Assembly: GCA_020635905.1 (NCBI GenBank)
Contig: JACJYV010000010.1
Location: forward strand, 131,325-195,324
Source: Bacteroidia bacterium
GTDB taxonomy: Bacteria; Bacteroidota; Bacteroidia; J057; JADKCL01
Direction of reading: 5' to 3'
Length of the DNA: 64,000 nt
Position numbers and translations under genes: made by a program. Positions 1-8,160 of this stretch are shown here, piece after piece. The stretch's first letter is position 1; each line of letters begins with the position of its first letter. The notes beneath the pieces are model-generated. The model had not been told where the DNA came from, made no database searches, and saw nothing but the letters and a program-made list of their open reading frames with translations.

Positions 1-756
1 CTTGAAGCCGATGTGATGATAAACGGGAAGCGGGAAGTCCGCCGTAAAGGTGTACCGCAAGGTGGCCCTCTATCGCCTCTTCTGTCCAACATCCTGCTGG
101 ATGATCTGGACAAGGAACTGGAGAAAAGAGGCCATCGCTTCTGCCGGTACGCGGACGACTGCAACATCTATGTTCGAAGTGCGAGAGCGGGCGAACGAGT
201 GAAAGAGTCGTTGACGGAGTGGCTCCGTAAGCGCCTGAAACTGAAAGTAAATGAAGCCAAGAGCGCCGTAGCCCGTCCGTGGAAACGGTCCTTTCTTGGA
301 TTTACCTTCCTTGCGGACAAACTCAGGCGAATCACGGTGGCGAAGAAATCCATCAAACGCTTCAAGGGTAAAGTAAAGGAATTACTGCGAAAAGGGAAAG
401 GGCGTAATCTGGGCCGATTCATCGAGGAGGACCTCAATCCTCTGATACGGGGCTGGATCAACTACTTCCGGGCCGCTCAAACCAAACGCTTTGCCCAGGA
501 CCTTGATGAATGGATCAGACATCATTTACGGAAAATCATCTGGCGGCAATGGAAACGAAACTGGACCCGTTACGAAGGATTGATGAGTCGCGGACTCCCA
601 GAAGACCGGGCAAGGCAATCAGCCTTTAATGGACGCGGTCCCTGGTGGAACTCCGGCGCCAGCCACATGAACCATGCCTTCCGCAAATCCTACTTCAAAA
701 CCTTGAAACTCGTGTCAATGGAAGACCAATTGAATTACTGGAAAGCGAATGTTTAG
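1..756 (+). CDS. ltrA: Group II intron reverse transcriptase/maturase, C-terminal part (5' end outside window)
   Basis: The reading frame is open from the first base, so the gene begins upstream of the window. The visible part holds the end of the reverse transcriptase fingers/palm, with GVPQGGPLSPLLSN and the catalytic YADD (bases 148-159). It continues with the thumb/maturase region, including LIRGWINYFRAA and many basic residues. No Cys/His-rich HNH endonuclease domain follows, so this is an endonuclease-minus type. The protein promotes splicing of its own intron RNA and, with that RNA, retrohoming into DNA. The frame stops directly before intron domain V, which is the usual arrangement in bacterial introns of this kind. 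The visible part has no frameshift, so the element may be intact. Confidence 0.93.
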   Translation, partial: LEADVMINGKREVRRKGVPQGGPLSPLLSNILLDDLDKELEKRGHRFCRYADDCNIYVRSARAGERVKESLTEWLRKRLKLKVNEAKSAVARPWKRSFLGFTFLADKLRRITVAKKSIKRFKGKVKELLRKGKGRNLGRFIEEDLNPLIRGWINYFRAAQTKRFAQDLDEWIRHHLRKIIWRQWKRNWTRYEGLMSRGLPEDRARQSAFNGRGPWWNSGASHMNHAFRKSYFKTLKLVSMEDQLNYWKANV

Positions 757-869
757 GAACCGCCGTGATACGGAACCGTACGTCCGGTGGTGTGAGAGGA
801 CGAAAATAAAAGTAAGCACCTTTGCCATAAGCAGGTTTAAATGCTAACTTTTATTTTCTCCTACTCGAT
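757..869 (+). ncRNA. Group II intron 3' end: domains V and VI
   Basis: Domain V lies at about 757-793: a GC-rich hairpin with the GAAC tetraloop region and the CGGTGGTGTG right arm that is common in bacterial introns. Domain VI follows. A long A/T stem pairs 803-819 with 842-858 (16 of 17 positions), and the element closes with CTCCTACTCGAT at 858-869, a typical intron 3' end. The splice junction is therefore placed after base 869. The 3' exon is the short spacer before the lipoprotein gene at 903. The branch-point A and exact boundary are inferred from known introns, not measured. Confidence 0.8.
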
Positions 870-886
870 GATCACCTGATTCCTGC

Positions 887-894
887 TAAATTTG
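887..894 (+). promoter_or_regulatory. Candidate -7 promoter element (TAAATTTG)
   Basis: A perfect match to the Bacteroidota -7 consensus TAnnTTTG lies 8 bases before the ATG at 903. It sits in the 3' exon just after the intron end, so the lipoprotein gene has its own promoter independent of the intron. No clear -33 TTG is seen, and the implied leader is very short. Confidence 0.45.
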
Positions 895-902
895 TCCTGA
901 CT

Positions 903-1805
903 ATGAATAAAATCGTTCTGTATTTTCAGGGTATCCTGTTGGTCTTTTTGTTGGGAGGCTGCGCTACTGTGGACCTCAGTTTTCAATTAGAAAAAGGGAA
1001 AACCTACGGCCTGGAACAGAGTGTGAGCCAAAGTGTGCGCCAGTCTGGCCAGCTTTTCCAGCAGTCAATCATTTTCAATTACGATTTTTTCGTGCAGGAC
1101 GTGCTCCCTTCGGGAGATATGCAATTGCGCCAGGTGCTCACCCGGGTAAGGTACGAAGCCATTTATCCGTACGGGCAGACTGAAAAATACGATTCACAGA
1201 CCGATTTTGCCAAAGCTCCACCCAAGGTCATGGGCGATGTGTATGTCTTTATCCTCAATCAACCCTTTACCCTCACCCTGACTCCCCACGGCCGCGTGAC
1301 CGCTTTCAACGGTCTGGATTCCTTTCTGGAAGAATATTTCCGCAGGATGCCTGCTTCGCAGGCCATGCAAGCCAATGCCATCCGCCAGCAATACAATAAT
1401 GCGGGCTTCAAAACGACCATGGACAATATCTTTCATTTTCTGCCCGAAAAACCAGTTTCTGAGGGCTCGTCCTGGAAGATTGAGGGAAAAATTACCCCTT
1501 CGCCTGCATCAACCTACGAAACCAAATACACCCTGAAAAATTTTCCCGACCAGGGAAATCCCATATTGCGGGTGGAAGCCCCCATCAATCTGGAGGGAGT
1601 GCAGGGAAATATTTTGGGAGTGGATGGCAAAATGGACATGCAGGGCACCAAATCAGGTTCCATGGAACTGGATAAAATTTCCCACTGGCCCGTTTCCTCC
1701 TCCATCACCCAAACTTATGACGGGTACATCAGCAACAGCGTCAGCCATACGGCCATCTGGGTGCAGAATGTGGTGGAAATGAAAGGCCGCCTGCCGGCCC
1801 CCTGA
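903..1805 (+). CDS. Lipoprotein of unknown function
   Basis: This 300-residue protein has an N-terminal hydrophobic segment ending in LLGGC (Cys19), a lipobox for signal peptidase II. It should therefore be a membrane-anchored lipoprotein facing the periplasm or surface. The rest is soluble, with alternating polar/hydrophobic strands (for example YDFFVQDVLPSGDMQLRQVL) suggesting a beta-rich domain. I do not recognise the family with certainty; it resembles Bacteroidota secreted proteins of the DUF6263 type (weak inference). It lies right after the group II intron and converges tail to tail with the AMP nucleosidase gene, whose stop begins at the next base. Confidence 0.8.
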   Translation: MNKIVLYFQGILLVFLLGGCATVDLSFQLEKGKTYGLEQSVSQSVRQSGQLFQQSIIFNYDFFVQDVLPSGDMQLRQVLTRVRYEAIYPYGQTEKYDSQTDFAKAPPKVMGDVYVFILNQPFTLTLTPHGRVTAFNGLDSFLEEYFRRMPASQAMQANAIRQQYNNAGFKTTMDNIFHFLPEKPVSEGSSWKIEGKITPSPASTYETKYTLKNFPDQGNPILRVEAPINLEGVQGNILGVDGKMDMQGTKSGSMELDKISHWPVSSSITQTYDGYISNSVSHTAIWVQNVVEMKGRLPAP

Positions 1806-2588
1806 TCAGAGATCGTCGCCGTAGCGCAGGTGCTTGACCGACTCGCCCGAGTGATTGAGTTCCTGCAGGGAATCAATCCCGATTTGCAAATGCTTATCTG
1901 CAAAAGTGGAAGTCACAGACTTGTCGCTGGCTGAGGTTTTCACCCCTTCGGCAATCATAGGCGTATCAGAAACCAGCAGCAGGGCCCCGCGGGGAATGCC
2001 GTTCACAAAGCCAACCGTGAAAAGGGTGGCTGTTTCCATGTCAATTCCCATGGCCCGGATTTTCACCAGGTATTCCTTGAACTCATTGTCGTGCTCCCAC
2101 ACCCGGCGGTTGGTGGTGTAAACCGTGCCTGTCCAATAGTCCAGGGCATGCTTTTTGATCATGGAAGAAACAGCCCGTTGCAGACGGAAGGAGGGAAGGG
2201 CCGGGATACGGGGCTCCATGTAATCGTCGCTGGTACCTTCGCCGCGGATCGCGGCAATGGGCAAAATCAGGTCGCCAATCTGGCTTTTCTTCTTGAGCCC
2301 TCCGCATTTACCCAAAAACAAAACCGCCTTGGGCATGATGGCGGTCAGGAGATCCATCACGGTGGCCGCCATGGCGCTACCCATTCCAAAATTGATGATG
2401 GTGATATTTTCCGCGGTGGCAGTCTGCATGGGCGCATCTTTACCCACCACGGGCACCCCAAACTTGTGGGCAAACATCTCCACATAATTGATGAAGTTGG
2501 TGAGGAGAATATATTCCCCGAATTGATCGAGCGGGGTATGGGTATAACGGGGAAGCCAGTCCTTTACAATTTTATCTTTCGTATCCAT
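1806..2588 (-). CDS. amn: AMP nucleosidase
   Basis: The 260-residue protein belongs to the nucleoside phosphorylase/AMP nucleosidase family. These enzymes hydrolyse AMP to adenine and ribose 5-phosphate and help set the purine pool. The visible hallmarks are the N-terminal conserved block (MDTKDKIVKDWLPRYTHTP), a phosphorylase-fold core with FLGKCGGLKKKSQIGDLI, and MGIDMETATLF, the Met-Glu ribose-binding signature of this superfamily. The length fits the short Bacteroidota form, which lacks the long N-terminal domain of the Escherichia coli enzyme. The ATG at 2588 was chosen because conservation starts there; the frame runs further upstream into rtcA but codes nothing recognisable. It is divergent from rtcA with 64 bases between the starts. 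Confidence 0.88.
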   Translation of the reverse strand: MDTKDKIVKDWLPRYTHTPLDQFGEYILLTNFINYVEMFAHKFGVPVVGKDAPMQTATAENITIINFGMGSAMAATVMDLLTAIMPKAVLFLGKCGGLKKKSQIGDLILPIAAIRGEGTSDDYMEPRIPALPSFRLQRAVSSMIKKHALDYWTGTVYTTNRRVWEHDNEFKEYLVKIRAMGIDMETATLFTVGFVNGIPRGALLLVSDTPMIAEGVKTSASDKSVTSTFADKHLQIGIDSLQELNHSGESVKHLRYGDDL

Positions 2589-2652
2589 TGGACGATTGTT
2601 TTTATCTTTGGGTGCTTGCGCAAATTTCAGGTGCAAATTACATAAAGCAAAG

Positions 2653-3735
2653 ATGGCATTAAAATTTTCGGGTAATCCAGTTGTGATCGACGGTTCGCAT
2701 GGCGAAGGGGGCGGGCAAATTGTCCGCAGCAGTATGGCACTCTCAGTGCTCACCGGCCGGCCCGTTCGGGTCGAAGGTATCCGGGCCGGGCGCAGGGTGC
2801 CCGGGCTCAAAGCCCAGCACCTCACTGCAGTCCTGGCCTGGCAGCAGATTTGCAAGGCGCAAACCAATCACGTTCAGGTAGGCTCAGAGGTATTGGAATT
2901 CATCCCGGGTCCGCTCAAGCCCGGTCAGTACAGGGTGGATATTGGCACCGCTGGCAGCATTTCCCTGGTATTACAAGCCGTTTTACTGCCCCTGCTTTTT
3001 GCCGGGGGCCCCTCAGAACTGATCATGCAGGGTGGCACCTGCGGATTGTGGCAGGCCCCGGTGGAGTACACCGAGCATGTGTTTTTTCCCTATCTCAGGG
3101 ATTTTGCCGGGCTGGAGGTAAACTGGATTCACCGCGGATATTTTCCGAAGGGAGGGGGCAAAGTAGCTTTCAGGATACATCCCAACCGAAGTGTGAAGGA
3201 AGCCCTGCAGGGTGGAAACCCGCTACAGCTGGCCGCAAAGGGTAAACTGTTGAAGATTGGCGGAATCTGCCATGCTTCCACCGCCCTGCAAAGCAAGCGG
3301 GTGGCGGAACGTTTCATGGAAGGCGCTTTGCGGGCGGCAGGGGACCTGGGGAAAATGGCTCAGATTGAGGTGGTTTACGGTGAAACCCGCAATCCAGGCG
3401 GTGGGCTCACCCTGTGGGCTGAGTTTGAAAATCCAGGCCAGGATGCGCAGCATCCTGTGATTGTGGGGGCCGACGCCCTGCTGGAAAAGGGAAAATCTGC
3501 AGAGGAAACGGGCCAAATGGTCATGCAAGCCCTGAAAAGGGAGATTGAGTCAGAAGCGGTGGTGGATGAATTTCTCTCCGACCAACTGATCCCCCTGATG
3601 GCTCTGCGACCGGGCAGTGAAATGCGGGTACCCCTGGTGAGCGAGCACCTGCGCAGCAACATTTATGTCTGCGAAGCCTTTCTTCCCACCCGATTTACCA
3701 TAGATGAAGGATTGGTCAGAAGCTACCTCCCCTGA
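2653..3735 (+). CDS. rtcA: RNA 3'-terminal phosphate cyclase
   Basis: RtcA converts RNA 3'-phosphate ends to 2',3'-cyclic phosphates using ATP, through a covalent RtcA-AMP. The 360-residue length fits the family (about 340-360). Visible signatures are DGSHGEGGGQIVR near the N-terminus, the GPLKPG and IGTAGSISLVLQ blocks, and RGYFPKGGG in the middle. Near the C-terminus EHLRSNIYV contains His332, the best candidate for the adenylated histidine. The ATG at 2653 fits the family start; an in-frame upstream start at 2596 would add residues that overlap the amn leader. No rtcB ligase or rtcR regulator is next to it, unlike the enterobacterial operon, so its role here (RNA repair or end processing) is uncertain. 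Confidence 0.9.
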   Translation: MALKFSGNPVVIDGSHGEGGGQIVRSSMALSVLTGRPVRVEGIRAGRRVPGLKAQHLTAVLAWQQICKAQTNHVQVGSEVLEFIPGPLKPGQYRVDIGTAGSISLVLQAVLLPLLFAGGPSELIMQGGTCGLWQAPVEYTEHVFFPYLRDFAGLEVNWIHRGYFPKGGGKVAFRIHPNRSVKEALQGGNPLQLAAKGKLLKIGGICHASTALQSKRVAERFMEGALRAAGDLGKMAQIEVVYGETRNPGGGLTLWAEFENPGQDAQHPVIVGADALLEKGKSAEETGQMVMQALKREIESEAVVDEFLSDQLIPLMALRPGSEMRVPLVSEHLRSNIYVCEAFLPTRFTIDEGLVRSYLP

Positions 3736-3750
3736 TAAATTCGGTGAAAA

Positions 3751-3783
3751 TTGACCATTTAGATAAAATACCGTATCTTTTTG
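3751..3783 (+). promoter_or_regulatory. Candidate -33/-7 promoter of the PKD protein gene
   Basis: TTG at 3751-3753 is followed 20 bases later by TATCTTTTTG at 3774-3783, close to the Bacteroidota TTG/TAnnTTTG pair. It ends about 30 bases before the chosen ATG at 3813 and overlaps the in-frame GTG at 3744, which argues against that earlier start. Confidence 0.4.
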
Positions 3784-3812
3784 TCTCTTTTTACTCCCAA
3801 ATCAATATTAGT

Positions 3813-6539
3813 ATGAGAAAATATTGCTCCCTGATTCTATTTGCCTTGATTCTTTACGCAACACCCCGATTGATGGCCGGAGGCGGTCCTGATGCCTATG
3901 GCTACATCTGGAAAGCTTCCATCGACGTAGGTGGTCCCACCTACTCGTGGGTCAATATTGCCTCCACAGGCACTTTGGTGACCGGCCTGGGCGACGATAA
4001 CTCGGCCGGCCCGGTAAACATTGGTTTTCCCTTTCACTACTACTGGTCGGATTATACCCAGTTGAAAGTGGGGTCGAATGGCTGGCTCGGATTTGACAAC
4101 ATTGGAAACCTGGCTTCCTGTTTTCCTCCCATACCCCAGCAGGGCGGAGCGGGAGATAATTACATCGCCCCCTTCATGTCCGACCTGAATTTTGCCGGAA
4201 CCGGAAACCCGGGTACCGTGCGTTACTGGACCAATAATGTGGATTCATTTGTGATTTCCTACCTGGCCGTGCCTTTTTGGGATGTAAATACCGGCTTTTC
4301 AGGTTCCAATACCTTTCAGGTTATTCTCAACGGACAGGATAGTTCCATTACATTCCAGTATAATGTAATGAATTCCACCTTTACCAATTCCACCTGCACC
4401 ACCGATGTGGTGGTGGGCATAGAAAACAGCACGGGCTCAATTGGGTTGAATCCTTATCTGGAATCCATTCCCCCAAACAGCTTTGCGGTGAAATTTTATT
4501 ACCCCAACCCTGTCCTGATTGCGGTGAAGGATATTTCTCCCATTGAAAATAATAACCCGGGCAACCAGGCGATTTTCGTGCAGGCAGGAGGATTTAACCT
4601 CAATTCACGCATCAAAAACGTAGGCAATACGGCAGTGACCTCGGCCATTGCCATTTCTGGAAAACTGAAAAACCTCGGATTGACCCAGGTTTATACTTCC
4701 AGCGCCAACCTTACTGGTCTGGCTGCCGGGGCCGATACCCTGATCAATTTTTCCCCCACAGTGACGATTTCAACTGCGGGTGAATATTACTGGGAAGTCA
4801 CCTCCACCAACGCCAACGATATCAATACGGCAAATGACATCAACTCGACCGAGGTACAGGTGGTGGATCTGACGGTTTCGACGGCGACCCTGGACTATGT
4901 TTCGGGAAATACCAGTTCGGGGACCGCAATTTCGTGGAGCGGAGGCCAGACTTCAGACGGTGCAGGGATTTATATTGAGCCACCCGTTTATCCGGTGACC
5001 ATTACCCAGCTGCGGTACTTTATTGCCAGCGCTACCGTGGGCTACACCGCCATTCTGGTTGACGACAACGGACCGGGCGGATCACCCGGCACCCAGTTGG
5101 CCAATGTGCCTGTGGCCCAGACCTCAATCACGACCAATGCCTGGAACGTGGTAACTTTGGCTTCGCCCGTGACCATTACCTCAGGCGGCTTCTATGTGGG
5201 CTGGCTGATGGGCGGTACAGGCGTGACTTTGGGGGCCGAAAATACCGGCCCGCTGAGCAACCGTGGATATGAAATCCTTTCAGGTATCTGGGGCGAGTAT
5301 CGCTCCAATTCCACCCAGGATATCATGATTGGGGCCGTCATTACCAATTATCCCTGTCTGCCCACTGCGAGTTTCAATACCTCAGTTTCGGGCGCCACCG
5401 CGACTTTTACCAATACCGCCACTGGCGGACTTTCCACCCTGTGGGACTTTGGAGACGGAAATACTTCCACTTCAACTTCCCCCAGCCATACTTATACGGC
5501 TTCGGGCAGCTACACCGTTTGTCTGAGTTCCACCAACTCCTGTGGCACGGATTCCGTCTGCCAGACGGTGAATATCTGCCTGCCAATGACCGCCAATTTC
5601 ACCTCCTCCGTGTCCTCCCTGACCGCCAGCTTTACAGATATGACCAGCCCGGCCGCGGTTTCATGGCAGTGGGATTTTGGGGATGGAAACACTTCTACTC
5701 AGCAGAATCCATCCCATACCTATGCGACCAGCGGCAGCTATACGGTTTGTCTGATTGCCAATACGACTTGTAGTGCGGATACAGTGTGCAAAACGGTCTT
5801 CCTCTGTCAGGTACCCACGGCTGGATTTACCTCAGGTGTGACTTCCCTCGTAGGTAGCTTTTCCGATCAATCCCAGTTTGCCACCAGCTGGCTGTGGCAG
5901 TTTGGCGACGGCCAGACCTCCACTTTGCAGAATCCAACCCACCAATATAATACCGTGGGTTCTTATAATGTATGCCTGATCGCCTCCAACAGCTGCGCCT
6001 CGGACACCTTCTGTGATTCGATTTTGTTGTGTACCTCAGTGGTTTCAGGCTTCAACTGGACCAATTCCAACATGGTTTACAACTTTACCGACAATTCCTC
6101 GGGTACCCCGGTCGCCTGGCATTGGAATTTTGGGGATGGCGGCACCTCGACCCAGCAAAATCCCACCCATACTTTTGCCAATGCAGGCAGTTTCAACGTG
6201 TGCCTTACCACCTATAATGCCTGCGGTGACTCGAATCTGCTGTGCAATTCCGTTTCCGTGCTGGTGGGAATCACTCCCGACCTTTGGTCAGGGACCATGG
6301 AAGTATTCCCCAACCCGGCCCGTGATCTGATTCATCTCACCGCCACCCATGTGCAGGAAAAGGAACTGACCGTAAGGTTGATTTCTCCCCTGGGCAGCCT
6401 GGTGCTGGAACGGAAAATTTCAGTCAGCGGGGGTCAGGCCAATCTGGATATTCCTCTGGATGGACTCGCCAGCGGCATGTATTCTATCTTGTTGCAGGGT
6501 GATTCGGGTACAATTTCCCGCAAGATTCTGAAGGAATAA
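3813..6539 (+). CDS. T9SS-secreted multi-PKD-domain protein
   Basis: This 908-residue secreted protein starts with a signal peptide (MRKYCSLILFALILYATPRLMAGG). The N-terminal half is a beta-rich region resembling adhesin-type domains of Bacteroidota. Four PKD domains follow, with W-x-FGDG cores at about residues 543, 619, 694 and 770, spaced about 76 residues apart. Each carries a pair of Cys (for example VCLSSTNSCGTDSVCQ), so disulfide bonding outside the cell is likely. A type A sorting domain begins at about 828 (VFPNPARDL) and ends with SGMYSILL and a short basic tail (SRKILKE), so export by the type IX system and surface attachment are expected. The function is probably adhesive or structural; no catalytic motif is seen. 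It ends at a bidirectional terminator shared with the next, convergent gene. Confidence 0.85.
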   Translation: MRKYCSLILFALILYATPRLMAGGGPDAYGYIWKASIDVGGPTYSWVNIASTGTLVTGLGDDNSAGPVNIGFPFHYYWSDYTQLKVGSNGWLGFDNIGNLASCFPPIPQQGGAGDNYIAPFMSDLNFAGTGNPGTVRYWTNNVDSFVISYLAVPFWDVNTGFSGSNTFQVILNGQDSSITFQYNVMNSTFTNSTCTTDVVVGIENSTGSIGLNPYLESIPPNSFAVKFYYPNPVLIAVKDISPIENNNPGNQAIFVQAGGFNLNSRIKNVGNTAVTSAIAISGKLKNLGLTQVYTSSANLTGLAAGADTLINFSPTVTISTAGEYYWEVTSTNANDINTANDINSTEVQVVDLTVSTATLDYVSGNTSSGTAISWSGGQTSDGAGIYIEPPVYPVTITQLRYFIASATVGYTAILVDDNGPGGSPGTQLANVPVAQTSITTNAWNVVTLASPVTITSGGFYVGWLMGGTGVTLGAENTGPLSNRGYEILSGIWGEYRSNSTQDIMIGAVITNYPCLPTASFNTSVSGATATFTNTATGGLSTLWDFGDGNTSTSTSPSHTYTASGSYTVCLSSTNSCGTDSVCQTVNICLPMTANFTSSVSSLTASFTDMTSPAAVSWQWDFGDGNTSTQQNPSHTYATSGSYTVCLIANTTCSADTVCKTVFLCQVPTAGFTSGVTSLVGSFSDQSQFATSWLWQFGDGQTSTLQNPTHQYNTVGSYNVCLIASNSCASDTFCDSILLCTSVVSGFNWTNSNMVYNFTDNSSGTPVAWHWNFGDGGTSTQQNPTHTFANAGSFNVCLTTYNACGDSNLLCNSVSVLVGITPDLWSGTMEVFPNPARDLIHLTATHVQEKELTVRLISPLGSLVLERKISVSGGQANLDIPLDGLASGMYSILLQGDSGTISRKILKE

Positions 6540-6556
6540 GCACGAAGTCCACTCAA

Positions 6557-6597
6557 AATAAAAATCCCCCCGTTGATGAAGCGGGGGGATTTTTTAT
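6557..6597. terminator. Bidirectional intrinsic terminator
   Basis: AAAAATCCCCCC and GGGGGGATTTTT form a strong hairpin around an eight-base loop, with A and T runs on the two sides. It lies between two convergent T9SS genes and can stop transcription from both strands. The T-run end overlaps the stop codon of the minus-strand gene. Confidence 0.9.
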
Positions 6598-8072
6598 TAA
6601 CGGGAAACCACAAATTTTCGGATGGAACGGGTGCCTGCGCTTTCGACTTCCAGCAGGTAAATCCCGCCGGGAAGCTGGCCGGGAGGAAACTCCAGTGAAA
6701 GGCTGGGAGCGGTGAAAAACTGCCGCAAAATTTCCTGCCCGGTCGGGGTAAGCATGCGGATCTGGCCGCCGGGGGAAGGTAGTCCCTGGAGGTGGATCTG
6801 TCCCGCAGTTGGGTTGGGAAAGAGAATAAAATCATCAGCTTCAACCACCTTATCCCTCCCCACCAGGGTCGAAAGGTCGGGGCAGGGCAGGAGTGAGTCC
6901 GTGGATTTGCGGTAGCAGGTCAGCAATTCACTTTCATAATACTCTACAAAATTATCTGCCCAGAATATGCGTCCCAACCCGGTGGCATAGCTTCGACTGC
7001 CGGCATATTCAAAGTTCCAGAGAGAATGAGAACAGCTGTCGTAGAGTTGATATCCCTCGTATTCCCGGCTGACCCGGCCATTCAGGTCCGGAGAAAGCGC
7101 CGCCGGGAGGGTCAGCCAATTGGCCAGGCCAAAAGTAATGCTGCCCTGGTAGCTCAGCAGATCAAATTCGGGATAGTCGATCCGCTCGAAGGTTTTACTC
7201 CCTGTGATGGGTGAATAATATGCAGAATCCACCGGGCCAAATGGAGGATTGGTAATGATTACTGTTTCTTTGGTGTAATTCCAGGTAATCTGACCTGAAT
7301 CTGGGGATATTGAAAATCCGGTGATCCTGTATTCATTCAGGTTGGTGGATCCGGACTGAAAAAAGGTATCGTAATAATGGCCCTGAGTCTGAAAAATGTC
7401 TCCCACTTCCACCCTGAAAATGTCGTCGAAGTCAGGCAGATGCCGGCCCAGACCCTGAGAAGGGATACCCCAAAGCGTGAGCGGATTCAGCAGGGGAGAA
7501 CCCCAAAATTTCAGGCGGTAAAATTCAGGAACCTGCACAAATCCGTGAGACTTGGAGAGCAGAATCTGCTGCCCGTTGCTCAGATTGATGGTTTGTACCG
7601 AGTCCATCACCCCGAGAATCGCCATCTGGCTGGTGCCTGAGCGCACCGCAGTGATGCCTGAATCAGGCTGAAAGTTCCAGGAAACCCCGGTTTGGGCATT
7701 GGTTTGCAGGAAAACCGTGTCTCCTTCGGTCGAAATAAAAACCATTTCCCCATTGGCATGGGCCACCATCTTTTCTCCAAAAATATTGTCACGATCGAGC
7801 TGATATTCCCCGTAAACCTGAAACGAATCGCAATCCAGCAGAATCTCGTTTACAATGCTTCGCCCAATGCGGTTAAACCAATACACAGAATCAGATCCGT
7901 TGAAGGTCACCGAATCGACCTGCAGGCTGTAAACCCGGTCCTCGGGCCAGAAGTTGGTATTTTGAAAGGTGTAATGATAAGGACCCTGAAAGGGAAAAGG
8001 ATGCCAGGACTGTGCCCGGGCGGCCAAAAGGGTGAAAAGCAAGAAAAATGTTAAGGGTAATTGTTTCAGCAT
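6597..8072 (-). CDS. Secreted protein with T9SS type A sorting domain
   Basis: This 491-residue protein has a clear signal peptide (MLKQLPLTFFLLFTLLAARAQS) and a type A sorting domain at the C-terminus. The sorting domain starts near FILFPNPTAGQIHL and closes with GGIYLLEVES and a basic end (RKFVVSR). The roughly 390 residues between contain many Asp/Trp/Tyr residues and no motif I recognise, and no metal or nucleophile signature stands out. Its export by the T9SS is inferred from the sorting domain. It is convergent with the PKD protein gene and shares its terminator. Confidence 0.8.
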   Translation of the reverse strand: MLKQLPLTFFLLFTLLAARAQSWHPFPFQGPYHYTFQNTNFWPEDRVYSLQVDSVTFNGSDSVYWFNRIGRSIVNEILLDCDSFQVYGEYQLDRDNIFGEKMVAHANGEMVFISTEGDTVFLQTNAQTGVSWNFQPDSGITAVRSGTSQMAILGVMDSVQTINLSNGQQILLSKSHGFVQVPEFYRLKFWGSPLLNPLTLWGIPSQGLGRHLPDFDDIFRVEVGDIFQTQGHYYDTFFQSGSTNLNEYRITGFSISPDSGQITWNYTKETVIITNPPFGPVDSAYYSPITGSKTFERIDYPEFDLLSYQGSITFGLANWLTLPAALSPDLNGRVSREYEGYQLYDSCSHSLWNFEYAGSRSYATGLGRIFWADNFVEYYESELLTCYRKSTDSLLPCPDLSTLVGRDKVVEADDFILFPNPTAGQIHLQGLPSPGGQIRMLTPTGQEILRQFFTAPSLSLEFPPGQLPGGIYLLEVESAGTRSIRKFVVSR

Positions 8073-8160
8073 AAGTAAAAGTGGATTTTGTTTTAATCCA
8101 ATTTATTAATCTTATGCTGCCTGAAAAAGGTAAATGGCCTTTCTTCTTACCTACCCAAAC

